From positions 1-43,380 of the forward strand of contig JABWAT010000020.1 of the NCBI GenBank assembly GCA_013360915.1: a stretch of 43,380 nucleotides of DNA, read 5' to 3'. Origin of the DNA: Bacteroidota bacterium. GTDB taxonomy: Bacteria > Bacteroidota > JABWAT01. The position numbers were made by a program, and so were the translations under genes. This document shows, piece after piece, positions 33,152 through 42,929 of the stretch (its first letter is position 1; every line of letters starts with the position of its first letter). The notes below the pieces were generated by a model that ran no database searches, was not told where the DNA came from, and saw nothing but the letters and a program-made list of their open reading frames with translations.

Positions 33152-34446
33152 AATCCTATCCGCAATCTGCTGCCTTGTTCGACCGGGCCCGGGCCGTTAT
33201 TCCCGGTGGCGTGAATTCCCCTGTCCGGGCGTTTAAATCGGTGGGCGGAACTCCGGTTTTTATGAAATCGGGATCGGGATGCTACCTGACCGATGTGGAT
33301 GGAAATACCTATATCGATTACTGCGGATCGTGGGGCCCACTTATTTCGGGTCATGCACATCCCGAAATTTTGAAAGCGGTGATGGCTTCTGCACAGAACG
33401 GTACCAGTTTCGGAACCCCGAATCCGTGCGAAGTGGAAATAGCTTCTCTGATTACCGGTTTGCTGCCGCATGCAGAAATGATCCGGTTTGTGAATTCCGG
33501 AACCGAGGCGGTCATGTCAGCCATCCGGGTGGCCCGCGGGTTCACCGGCCGGACGAAAATTATCAAATTTGATGGATGCTATCACGGTCATGCCGACAGT
33601 CTGCTGGTCAATGCCGGATCGGGACTGGCCACATTCGGAATTGCCTCAACTCCCGGTGTTCCCGAGTCTCTGGCAAGGGAAACGCTGGTGCTTCCGCTGG
33701 ATGATGAAGACCGCTTCCTCGACCTGATGAAATCGGTGGGTGACCAGGTGGCAGCCGTGATTATTGAGCCGGTTCCGGCAAATAACGGCCTGCTTCTTCA
33801 ACGTCGTGAATTCCTGCAGACCCTGCGTGATGCCTGTACGCAATCGGGCGCCCTGCTCATTTTCGATGAGGTGATTTCCGGATTCCGGGTGGCGTTAGGT
33901 GGTGCAACCGGGGTGTATGACATCCGACCCGATCTGGTCACTTTCGGAAAAATCATTGGGGGCGGATTCCCGGTAGGTGCCTATGCCGGCCGCCGTGATA
34001 TCATGTCGGTGATTGCTCCGGTCGGAAAGGTCTATCAGGCCGGAACCCTGTCCGGAAATCCGGTAGCCATGGCAGCCGGACTTACCCAACTGAGATTGCT
34101 TACTGAACCCGGTTTCTATGACCGACTGGAATCACTTGCAGCACGTCTGGGAGAAGGAATGGCGTCGATCATCAGGAACCTGAATATCGAAGCGGTGCCC
34201 ATCCGGATGGGCTCGGTTTTATGGACGTATTTCGGTGCGGCGGACCGTCTGCGACGGGCAACCGATATAGATCATGCCACCATGGATCGTTACCGGCTCT
34301 TTTTTCATCACTGTCTCGAAAATGGGGTCTACATTGCGCCCAGCGGCTACGAAGTAATGTTTGTTTCCTCGGTTCATCAGTCAACCGATCTGGACCGTAC
34401 CCTTACCATCATGGAATCGGCGTTCAAAGTGGCCTACGGCAAATGA
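33148..34446 (+). CDS. hemL: Glutamate-1-semialdehyde 2,1-aminomutase
   Basis: 432 residues, full length. It converts glutamate-1-semialdehyde to 5-aminolevulinate in the C5 branch of tetrapyrrole synthesis, using PLP in the cytoplasm. Diagnostic stretches: IPGGVNSPVRAFKSVGGTP at the N-terminus, SGTEAVMSAIRVARG at about 115-130, FDGCYHGHADSLLVNAGSG at about 140-160, FDEVISGFRV, and the PLP lysine Lys268 in VTFGKIIGGGFPVGAYAG. GTLSGNPVAMAAG follows as expected. Its presence shows that aminolevulinate comes from glutamyl-tRNA. The stop overlaps the start of the sensor kinase gene by 4 nt. Confidence 0.97.
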   Translation: MKSYPQSAALFDRARAVIPGGVNSPVRAFKSVGGTPVFMKSGSGCYLTDVDGNTYIDYCGSWGPLISGHAHPEILKAVMASAQNGTSFGTPNPCEVEIASLITGLLPHAEMIRFVNSGTEAVMSAIRVARGFTGRTKIIKFDGCYHGHADSLLVNAGSGLATFGIASTPGVPESLARETLVLPLDDEDRFLDLMKSVGDQVAAVIIEPVPANNGLLLQRREFLQTLRDACTQSGALLIFDEVISGFRVALGGATGVYDIRPDLVTFGKIIGGGFPVGAYAGRRDIMSVIAPVGKVYQAGTLSGNPVAMAAGLTQLRLLTEPGFYDRLESLAARLGEGMASIIRNLNIEAVPIRMGSVLWTYFGAADRLRRATDIDHATMDRYRLFFHHCLENGVYIAPSGYEVMFVSSVHQSTDLDRTLTIMESAFKVAYGK

Positions 34447-35771
34447 ATCCGCTTGTCCGGCGAAACAAACTCTTCCTGGCTGTCTTTGCGCTGATTGTTC
34501 TGATCATTGGCGCACAGCTCACGTGGTGGGTGTTTTTTCACATCAATTCCAGCCGGACCTGGCATGATCAGTCCCTGCGGATGGCCGACCAGCAGCGTTT
34601 CACAGCCTCTTTCCGCCTGAATCAGCTCTGGTCCGATTTTCCGGGCAGCACCACCATGGACATGACCGCCGCCAGGATTGAGGTCACCCCTCAGGGTTTC
34701 CGGTTGGTGAGTGGTGATTCTTCGGGATTCGGTGCCATCAGGCAGAATCTGAAACCCGAAGGAAACCGGTACATACGGACCGGATGGTGGATCGTGACCA
34801 GCGGAGAAAATGGCCCTGTGACCTACATCCGCCTCGATAGCATGCGGCTGGCGTATTGGCTCGATCAGACCTATCCGGCGCTCCGTCTGGGCATGGTTCG
34901 GAACCAGATATATGACGGAGTTCTTCACGCCGATGATCTGGTGGTGAATCCGGACTATCTGCATGCCATTGAGGAGACATTTTATTCGAAGAACCGCATG
35001 TTTCTGGCTGAGGGGACGTTTTTTATCATTCTGCTGACCGTAGCGGTGGTGATTTTATACCTGAGTCTGAGCAAAGAATGGCGTTACACTCACCAGTCCC
35101 AGAATTTTATGCTGACTGTGACCCATGAACTGAAATCACCGCTTGCCGGTGCACGTCTCAATCTGGAAACGGTGCTGAAACACAATCCGCCACCCGATCG
35201 CCGTGATGTGTTTCTCCGGCAGGCGCTTTCTGAACTGGACCGTCTGACTGCCCATGTGGATAATATTCTGGCGGCTGCACGGCTCGAAAACCATCAGGCC
35301 ACCCCTGCCATGACTGAACTGAACCTGACGGAACTGATTGAAAAATGGTTTTCTGAACCAGCCGGTGGATTTGACCGCGTTCAGTTCGGCGATGGTATCC
35401 GGCAGGATGCATGGGTATCGGGGGATGAAGTCCGGTTGCGGTCGGTGTTTATCAATCTGGTGGATAATGCCCTGAAATATTCGGATGGACCGGTTTTTAT
35501 AGATGCCAGGCAGGATGAAGCAGAATGGGAATTTTCGGTAACCGATCAGGGAGCCGGTATCCCGGAAGATGCCCTTCCTTACATTTTCGACAAATTTTTC
35601 CGGGTGGAAGATGAGCAGACCCGTCAGTCGCCCGGTGCCGGTCTGGGATTGTATATTGCCAGAGAAATGGTAAAACTGCACCGCGGAACCCTGACAGTGG
35701 AGTCGGAACCCGGCAAACGGACCTGTTTCAGGGTGCGGTTGCCAAAACTGAGTGAGGCTGACCATGACTAA
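34443..35771 (+). CDS. Membrane sensor histidine kinase (HisKA type) embedded in the heme operon
   Basis: 442 residues from the ATG at 34443 (ATGA overlap with hemL). Helix 1 at about 9-30 (LFLAVFALIVLIIGAQLTWW), a periplasmic domain of about 150 residues with no recognised fold, helix 2 at about 190-210 (FFIILLTVAVVILYLSL). HisKA H-box TVTHELKSPLAGARLN with His228; HATPase N-box NLVDNALKYS, G1 DQGAGIPEDALPYIFDKFFR and G2 GAGLGLYIAREMVKLH, all intact. It should phosphorylate the OmpR-type regulator whose gene overlaps its 3' end by 8 nt. Sitting between hemL and hemE, it may sense oxygen, redox state or a tetrapyrrole, but no heme-binding motif is visible in the sensor domain. Confidence 0.93.
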   Translation: MNPLVRRNKLFLAVFALIVLIIGAQLTWWVFFHINSSRTWHDQSLRMADQQRFTASFRLNQLWSDFPGSTTMDMTAARIEVTPQGFRLVSGDSSGFGAIRQNLKPEGNRYIRTGWWIVTSGENGPVTYIRLDSMRLAYWLDQTYPALRLGMVRNQIYDGVLHADDLVVNPDYLHAIEETFYSKNRMFLAEGTFFIILLTVAVVILYLSLSKEWRYTHQSQNFMLTVTHELKSPLAGARLNLETVLKHNPPPDRRDVFLRQALSELDRLTAHVDNILAAARLENHQATPAMTELNLTELIEKWFSEPAGGFDRVQFGDGIRQDAWVSGDEVRLRSVFINLVDNALKYSDGPVFIDARQDEAEWEFSVTDQGAGIPEDALPYIFDKFFRVEDEQTRQSPGAGLGLYIAREMVKLHRGTLTVESEPGKRTCFRVRLPKLSEADHD

Positions 35772-36471
35772 CCGGATTTTATTGGTCGAGGATGAAAAAT
35801 CCCTGGCAACCACCCTTCAGTACAATCTGGAAGCCGAAGGGTACACGGTTACCCTGTGTGGTACCGGACTGAAAGCCCTTGAAGCATTTAATGAAGGCAG
35901 GTACGATCTGGTGATTCTCGATATCATGCTTCCCGGGATCAGCGGATTCGACGTGCTGGAATCCATCCGGGTGAAGGATGAAACCACTCCTGTCCTGGTG
36001 CTCTCTGCGCGGTATCAGGATCCGGACCGGATCCGCGGTCTGAAGAGCGGGGCCGATGATTACATGACCAAACCATTTAACCTCGAAGAATTGCTCCTTC
36101 GTGTGGCCCGGCTGATCCGCCGGACGGCGGCCAAACCCGATGTGGCCAAATTTCTGACCGATACTTTCACCTTTGGCAAAAACACCATCTACTTCTCACA
36201 GCATGAAGCCGCCACCAGCAACGGCCGCATTGAATTAACGGCCAAGGAAACGGAATTGCTTAAACTGCTGATTCAGAATGAAGGACAGGTGGTTTCCAGA
36301 GAAATTATTCTGTCCCGGGTCTGGGGATACGATGTGTACCCGACCACCCGGACCATCGATAACTTCATTTCCCGGCTTAGAAAGTACTTCGAGGACGATC
36401 CATCCAATCCAGTCTTTATCCACTCGATCCGTGGAGTCGGATATAAATTTACCGGGGATCCGAAAAAATGA
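35764..36471 (+). CDS. OmpR/PhoB-family response regulator
   Basis: 235 residues. Receiver with EDE at 9-11, phospho-Asp53 (VILDIMLPGISG), conserved Ser/Thr (VLSARY) and Lys (MTKPFNLEELLLRV). The winged-helix DNA-binding domain at about 140-232 has LTAKETELLKLLIQNEGQVV, SREIILSRVWGYD, and RTIDNFISRLRKYFEDDPSN with IHSIRGVGYKF. The ATG at 35764 is used; an upstream in-frame codon four residues earlier lies deeper in the kinase gene. The stop overlaps the hemE start by 4 nt. Direct control of the surrounding operon is an attractive but untested idea. Confidence 0.95.
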   Translation: MTNRILLVEDEKSLATTLQYNLEAEGYTVTLCGTGLKALEAFNEGRYDLVILDIMLPGISGFDVLESIRVKDETTPVLVLSARYQDPDRIRGLKSGADDYMTKPFNLEELLLRVARLIRRTAAKPDVAKFLTDTFTFGKNTIYFSQHEAATSNGRIELTAKETELLKLLIQNEGQVVSREIILSRVWGYDVYPTTRTIDNFISRLRKYFEDDPSNPVFIHSIRGVGYKFTGDPKK

Positions 36472-37513
36472 GTATGATCTTGAAGAATGACCGGTTTCTG
36501 CGGGCTTGCCGGCGTGAATCCACCGACCGCACCCCGGTCTGGATGATGCGGCAGGCTGGCCGGTACCTGCCCGAGTACCGGGCTGTGAGACAAAACGCCG
36601 ATTTTATGACCATGTGCCAGTCTCCTGAACTGGCTGCCGAGGTAACCATTCAGCCCATTGACCGGCTGGGAGTCGATGCCGCAATTTTATTCTCTGATAT
36701 TCTGGTTATTCCCGATGCCATGGGTCTGGAACTGGAACTGATTGAAAGCCGGGGTCCGGTTTTTCATAAGCCACTCAGAGAGGTGTCCGCCATCAGACAG
36801 TTACCAGTCCCTGATCCCGATTCCGATCTGGGCTATGTCATGGAAGCCATCCGTCTGATTCAGAAACGTCTGGACGGGCGTGTTCCGCTCATCGGCTTTT
36901 CGGGCGCCCCCTGGACGCTGATGACCTATATGGTGGAAGGTCAGTCCTCGAAAACCTTCCGCTTTTCCAAATCCCTGTTGCTGGATGAACCCGCTGCAGC
37001 CATCGATTTACTTGATCGGTTGTCCGAGTCGGTGGCTTCCTATCTTCTGGCTCAGATCAGGGCAGGCGTTCAGGCCGTTCAGATTTTTGATACCTGGGCC
37101 GGTGCATTGCCTCCGCATTTGTATCTGGAATTTGGCTGGCCCGCACTGGAGTCGGTCATCCGGGCCCTGAAACCAGCCGGTGTGCCGGTCATTGTGTTTG
37201 CCAAAGGGGCTGATTTTGTATTGGAAAGGGCCATTGCGGCAGGGGCAACGGTGTTTGGAGCCGATCACTCGGTTCCCATCGGCGAACTGGCCTCGCGAAC
37301 AGCCGGAAGGATTGCAGTTCAGGGAAATCTCGATCCGTCGGTACTGTACGGATCTCCCGACGCCATCCGACGTGAAGTGAACCGTCTGCTGACGGAATGG
37401 GGCGGCAGGCCCGGTCATATTTTTAATCTGGGGCATGGCATTCATCCCGATGTGAATCCAGATCATGCCAAAGCCATGGTGGAAGCCGTTCAGGCTTTCA
37501 GAATGAAGGAATA

Positions 37514-37514
<1 letters not shown>
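36468..37514 (+). CDS. hemE: Uroporphyrinogen decarboxylase
   Basis: 348 residues, full length. It converts uroporphyrinogen III to coproporphyrinogen III in the cytoplasm. The N-terminal signature PVWMMRQAGRYLPEYR (with the substrate-binding Arg and the family's RQAGRYLPEY) and the second signature GFSGAPWTLMTYMVEG are intact, as are the catalytic Asp in AILFSDILVIPDAMG, the FDTWAG segment and the C-terminal FNLGHGIHPDV. Start ATG at 36468 overlaps the regulator stop; the stop overlaps the hemN start by one base (TAATG). Confidence 0.98.
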
Positions 37515-38902
<1,388 letters not shown>

Positions 38903-38904
38903 CT

Positions 38905-39018
38905 ATGCTGACGATGATTTGGAATGCCATTAAAACCCGGATCAAGTTGTTTATTATCCGCCGGTGGATCCGTTACAACTTTAAAAACCGCTCAGGGGAT
39001 AAATACATCACCCGGTAA
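38905..39018 (+). CDS. Possible 37-residue basic peptide after hemN
   Basis: ATG at 38905, two bases after the hemN stop, opens a frame of 37 codons ending TAA at 39016-39018. The product starts MLTMIWNAIKTRIKLFIIRR and continues WIRYNFKNRSGDKYITR: strongly basic, with an amphipathic helix rich in Ile/Trp/Arg. The frame fills exactly the space between hemN and the convergent yqaA, whose stop it overlaps by 11 nt. No convincing ribosome site is visible, but translation could be coupled to hemN. It may instead be chance. Confidence 0.4.
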   Translation: MLTMIWNAIKTRIKLFIIRRWIRYNFKNRSGDKYITR

Positions 39019-39448
39019 CGGCTTCTGACAGAAGGATCAGGATGGCGTAACGTCCGGCCTTTCCGGTGAAGACCAGCAGACAGAACCGCCAGAACCGGTA
39101 GCGGAGACTGCCGGCTATCATGCAGAGCGGATCTCCGATGACGGGCACCCATGCCAGCAGCAACGTCCAGCCCCCCCAGCGGCCGAACAATCCTTCCGCC
39201 CGTTTCCAGCCCGATGATTCGCGGTTGACCTGTTTAGAGAAAACCCACCGGCTTCCCGCACCGATTCCGTATCCCGCCACCGATCCGAGTGTGTTTCCGG
39301 CAGTTGCCACTGCCCAGATGGCCAGCGGCTGATAGCCACCAGCCAGCATCAGAAGAACCATGGCCTCGCTTGAAACGGGGACCAGAGTGGCGGCCAGAAA
39401 GGCAATCAGAAACAGTCCCGGCCACCCGGCCTGAAAGAGAGCATCCAT
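39008..39448 (-). CDS. yqaA: YqaA/DedA-family membrane protein
   Basis: 146 residues with four or five hydrophobic segments. FLIAFLAATLVPVSSEAMVL at about 14-33, AVATAGNTLGSVAGYGIGAG at about 47-66 and LLAWVPVIGDPLCMIAGSLR at about 97-116 are the conserved blocks of the YqaA branch of the DedA/SNARE-associated superfamily. These are inner-membrane proteins, DedA relatives being involved in lipid-carrier flipping and proton-motive-force homeostasis; the YqaA role itself is not settled. It follows the M48 protease gene by 5 nt, so the two are co-transcribed. Confidence 0.88.
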   Translation of the reverse strand: MDALFQAGWPGLFLIAFLAATLVPVSSEAMVLLMLAGGYQPLAIWAVATAGNTLGSVAGYGIGAGSRWVFSKQVNRESSGWKRAEGLFGRWGGWTLLLAWVPVIGDPLCMIAGSLRYRFWRFCLLVFTGKAGRYAILILLSEAVTG

Positions 39449-39453
39449 TCTGA

Positions 39454-40710
39454 TTATGGATGGATGGGTTCAGCCGGTGCCATCCGGTCAAGGCGGGCAG
39501 CCAGTGGCGGATGAGAATACTCCACAAACACGGTGAACGGATGGGGAGTCAGGTTTGAAAGATTCTGCCTGCTCAGTTTTTTCAGCGCTGAGGCCAATTC
39601 CTCCCTGAGACCGGTTACCCGGATGGCATAGGCATCGGCTTCAAATTCATGTTTTCTGGAAAGCACCGACATGGCAATTCCCAGAATCAGTTCCACCGGT
39701 GTGAATAACATCCCGAAGAAAATCAGTCCGGCCGCAACCGACAGAGTGGTCATACCGAAGGCAGCAAACAGACCGGGGGCCGACAAGGCAACACTGAGGA
39801 GTGCCATCAGAACGCCTGTGTGAAGAAAACCGATGACCATGTTCAGCGGAATGTGGCGCAGTTTATAATGTCCGATTTCATGGGCCACCACCGCCAGGAT
39901 TTCCTTCTCATCCTGATGCTGAATCAGCGTGTCATACAAGGCAATCCGTTTGTTCTTCCCGAATCCGGTGAAATAGGCATTTCCCTTGGTGGACCGGCGT
40001 GATCCATCGATGACGTAAATATCCTTCAATGGAAACTCAACCTTCCCGGCCAGCGCCATGATCGATTCCCGCAGAGACCCGTTTTCGAGCGGCTGAAACT
40101 TATTAAAGAGGGGCATGATCCAGACGGGTGCCACATATTGAATGATCAGGGTGACCAGAATGATGGTTCCGAAGGCATACAGCCAGCCCCACGATCCGGC
40201 CCAGGTAAAAAAGAAAATCAGTCCGGCCAGAATCGGACCGCCAATGAGAATGCCGAGGGCCAGGCCTTTCAGCCGATCAGACATCCACGTTTTCCAGGTG
40301 GTTTTATTAAAGCCATACCGCGCTTCGATGGAAAAAGTGGCGTATACACTGAAGGGAGTGGAAAGGAGACTTTTAAGTGCCATCAGGCCGGCTGTAAAGA
40401 TCAGGCCCTGCCAGACCGGGTTTACCGAAATATTACCTGCGAGTGACCACATCCAGGGAAATCCGCCCGCCAGCCAGAAAAGAAGAGTGGCTGCCAGACT
40501 GACCGTTCCGCTTAAAAATCCGAACCGGATACTTTCTGCCTGATAGGCCTGAGATTTCCGGTACTGTTCCTCATCATACAAACCGGCCAGGGAGGGAGGA
40601 ACCGGACGGGAAAGAGCCTTCAGATTAAGAAAATCCGAGACCAGGTTCAGCAGATAATCGGCCAGAAGCGCAACCAGTATCAGCCAGAAAAAAACATTAA
40701 AGTCGATCAT
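39454..40710 (-). CDS. M48-family membrane zinc metalloprotease (Ste24/CAAX protease 1-like)
   Basis: 418 residues with several membrane helices. The zinc motif HEIGH begins at His277 (LAVVAHEIGHYKLRHI) and the third-ligand motif is KHEFEADAYAI, both intact. N-terminal features such as YDEEQYRKSQAYQAESIRFG and FSIEARYGFNKTTWKTWMSD are those of Ste24-type proteases rather than HtpX. In bacteria such enzymes act in membrane protein quality control; no prenylation is implied. The ATG at 40710 has AAAGGTTTC upstream. Downstream yqaA belongs to the same operon. Confidence 0.95.
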   Translation of the reverse strand: MIDFNVFFWLILVALLADYLLNLVSDFLNLKALSRPVPPSLAGLYDEEQYRKSQAYQAESIRFGFLSGTVSLAATLLFWLAGGFPWMWSLAGNISVNPVWQGLIFTAGLMALKSLLSTPFSVYATFSIEARYGFNKTTWKTWMSDRLKGLALGILIGGPILAGLIFFFTWAGSWGWLYAFGTIILVTLIIQYVAPVWIMPLFNKFQPLENGSLRESIMALAGKVEFPLKDIYVIDGSRRSTKGNAYFTGFGKNKRIALYDTLIQHQDEKEILAVVAHEIGHYKLRHIPLNMVIGFLHTGVLMALLSVALSAPGLFAAFGMTTLSVAAGLIFFGMLFTPVELILGIAMSVLSRKHEFEADAYAIRVTGLREELASALKKLSRQNLSNLTPHPFTVFVEYSHPPLAARLDRMAPAEPIHP

Positions 40711-40926
40711 TTACAGAAACCTTTCAGGATAAGGGCAATCATCAGAACGAAAAAAGCCGGCGATTCGCTCCGGTCAGAGCAGAAACCCCGATTGGCCAAA
40801 GAATTGAGGGGTTAAAACCCGCCGGCGACTGAAATCGGGCCACAAAAATACCGGATGGTCATGGCTGAATCGAAAAATTATGCTATTTTCCCGTTTTTCA
40901 AAACCGACCTGATGAGGGAGACAACC
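40711..40926. promoter_or_regulatory. Divergent promoter region with possible leader structure
   Basis: 216 nt between the M48 protease and the permease. AACCCC (40784-40789) pairs with GGGGTT (40808-40813), and the self-complementary GCCGGC occurs on both sides (40756 and 40821), so a nested stem is possible in the permease leader. AGGGAG at 40916-40921 lies six bases before the TTG at 40927. The exact promoter cannot be named. Confidence 0.35.
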
Positions 40927-42411
40927 TTGCTGAAACAACTGTTCCGCAAAAAGAAACTCGAAGATGTTCTGGCTGTCATTGACAAGCAGGAACACAAACT
41001 GGAAAAGAAACTGGGCTGGTTCGATCTGACGGCGCTGGGAATCGGAGCCATCATCGGGACGGGGATTTTTGTGCTGACGGGAACGGCTGCTGCCGGCGGG
41101 GCGAATCACATTGGTGCCGGACCGGCTTTATCGGTCAGCTTTGTCATTACGGGAATTGCCTGTGCACTGGCGGCCCTGTGCTACGCAGAATTTGCCTCCA
41201 TGATGCCGATTTCGGGGTCGGCATACACATACAGTTATGCTGCTTTTGGTGAAGTGGTGGCCTGGATTATCGGGTGGTGTCTGGTGCTGGAATATGCCAT
41301 CGGAAACATTGCCGTAGCTGTGGGATGGTCGGGCTATTTTGTTGATCTGCTGCGTGGCTTCGACATTCATCTGCCAGCCTGGATGATCACCGACTACGTT
41401 ACGGCCGGGCACCGGTTTGCCTACGGAACCGAGACGCTGATTATCGATACCGCTCCCAAAGTGGCGGGCATACCGATTGTGGTGAATTTTCCCGCCATTT
41501 TTATCAACGTGGTGGTCTATGGATTGCTGCTCATCGGAATTAAGGAATCCTCCCGTGCCAACATGATGATTGTGGTTCTGAAACTGTCGATGGTGTTGTT
41601 GTTTATTGCCGTCGGAGCTGCCTATGTGAAACCCGAATTCTGGGGACATGACTGGAACAGTTTTGCTCCGAACGGATTTAACGGAATCATGACCGGAGCA
41701 GCACTGATCTTTTTTGCCTACATTGGTTTTGATGCCATTTCAACCGCCGCAGAGGAAACCATCAATCCCGGCAGGGATCTGCCACGCGGCATTATCATTT
41801 CCCTGGCAGTGGTCACAGTGCTGTACGTGGTGGTGACGGTGGTGCTGACCGGTATGGTCGATTACCGCACACTGAATGTACCCGAACCGGTTTCCTTTGC
41901 CCTCCGGTCAGTGAATGCCGATTGGGCCGCCGGCATCATTTCGGCTGGGGCGGTCATTTCCATCACCTCGGTCCTGATTGTATTCGGATTGGGCCAGCCC
42001 CGGATTTTCTATGCCATGTCACGGGACGGATTGCTCCCCAAATCACTCAGTAAAGTCCATCCGAAATTTCACACGCCACACGTGGCCACCCTGATCACTG
42101 GCTGTTTTGTGGCCTTCTTTTCCGGATTTATCGATGTGGGACAAGCCGCCGAACTGACCAATATCGGCACACTGGCCGCCTTTGTGCTGGTCAGCCTGGG
42201 AGTCCTGGTGAAACGCTATACCGATCCAGGCATGCACCGTCCGTTCAGAACCCCGATGGTTCATGTGACCGCCGTGGCCAGTGCGCTTGCCTCTGGCTAC
42301 ATTGCATACAATCTGCCTTCCATCACCTGGAAAATGTTCTGGATCTGGCTGGTGGTCGGACTGACGATTTACTTCCTGTACGGCTACCGGAAAAGCAAGC
42401 TGAGGGGTTGA
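40927..42411 (+). CDS. APC-superfamily amino acid permease, cationic amino acid transporter type
   Basis: 494 residues from the TTG at 40927, preferred because of AGGGAG six bases upstream and because the product then starts as LLKQLFRKKKLEDVLAV, like family members. In-frame ATGs at 40912 and 40855 are alternatives. Twelve to thirteen helices; helix 1 holds the unwound substrate-binding motif ALGIGAIIGTGIFVLTG, followed by AGPALSVSFVITGIACALAA and LCYAEFASMMPISGSAYTYS. FFAYIGFDAISTAAEETINP on helix 6-7 is typical of YfnA/CAT-type transporters. It imports amino acids by proton coupling or exchange; exact substrate unknown. Divergent from the M48 protease; no terminator is evident before the repeats. 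Confidence 0.92.
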   Translation: MLKQLFRKKKLEDVLAVIDKQEHKLEKKLGWFDLTALGIGAIIGTGIFVLTGTAAAGGANHIGAGPALSVSFVITGIACALAALCYAEFASMMPISGSAYTYSYAAFGEVVAWIIGWCLVLEYAIGNIAVAVGWSGYFVDLLRGFDIHLPAWMITDYVTAGHRFAYGTETLIIDTAPKVAGIPIVVNFPAIFINVVVYGLLLIGIKESSRANMMIVVLKLSMVLLFIAVGAAYVKPEFWGHDWNSFAPNGFNGIMTGAALIFFAYIGFDAISTAAEETINPGRDLPRGIIISLAVVTVLYVVVTVVLTGMVDYRTLNVPEPVSFALRSVNADWAAGIISAGAVISITSVLIVFGLGQPRIFYAMSRDGLLPKSLSKVHPKFHTPHVATLITGCFVAFFSGFIDVGQAAELTNIGTLAAFVLVSLGVLVKRYTDPGMHRPFRTPMVHVTAVASALASGYIAYNLPSITWKMFWIWLVVGLTIYFLYGYRKSKLRG

Positions 42412-42419
42412 CTGCAGGA

Positions 42420-42634
42420 GACAGGAGACAGAATAGGAATTCAGAATTCAGAATACAGAATTCAGAATACGGAAAAACCCGGACCCTGAGGTTCTCGAAG
42501 GGTAAGGGTTTTTCAGTGACGGGTGGGCAGAGATCGGAATTCGGCCCTTCGACTCCGCTCAGGGACCAAGTCGAAATGCAGGGACCGGAATACGGAATTT
42601 CACCCTCTCCGCCGGTGAGGGAAGGGGTGAGGGT
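42420..42634. repeat. Cluster of miniature repeats after the permease gene
   Basis: From left to right: a short tandem run of GAATTCAGAATAC-like units (42437-42470); AAAAACCC (42473-42480) and GGGTTTTT (42506-42513) enclosing the same 25-nt core found at 5483-5507; CCCTTCGACTCCGCTCAGGG at 42546-42565; AAGTCGAAATGCAGGGACCG at about 42569-42588; and CACCCTCTCC...GGTGAGGG...GGGGTGAGGG at 42601-42634. No reading frame here looks like a protein. Confidence 0.75.
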
Positions 42635-42729
42635 CTGTTGCCGGTTTTAAAATGCAAAAATCTCAATTTTCGCAGATTTGCATCCTGTCCGTTGAATGTT
42701 CCTGTCCCCCGGGTGCCGAATCCGGTGGC

Positions 42730-42777
42730 TGCATGTCGACTGCGCTTGGTCCCTGCATTTCGACTGCGCTCAATGAC
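42730..42777. repeat. Two further 'ERSR' palindromic elements
   Basis: CATGTCGACTGCGCTTGGTC and, directly after, GCATTTCGACTGCGCTCAAT followed by GACC. The second is the reverse complement of the element at 5543-5573 apart from two substitutions. They lie in the gene-free end of the window. Confidence 0.7.
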
Positions 42778-42929
42778 CGGTCGCAGGGCAATGACCAATG
42801 TTTACCCCGATGAAGTCGGGGAAGCCACAAGGATGGGGTTCTGAAAGTCTGGCCTTGACGGATTTCGATTCCCCGGTCCCCGAGTGATCCCGTAATCGGG
42901 ATCGTATCGAGGGGCCCGGTGGCTTGTTC

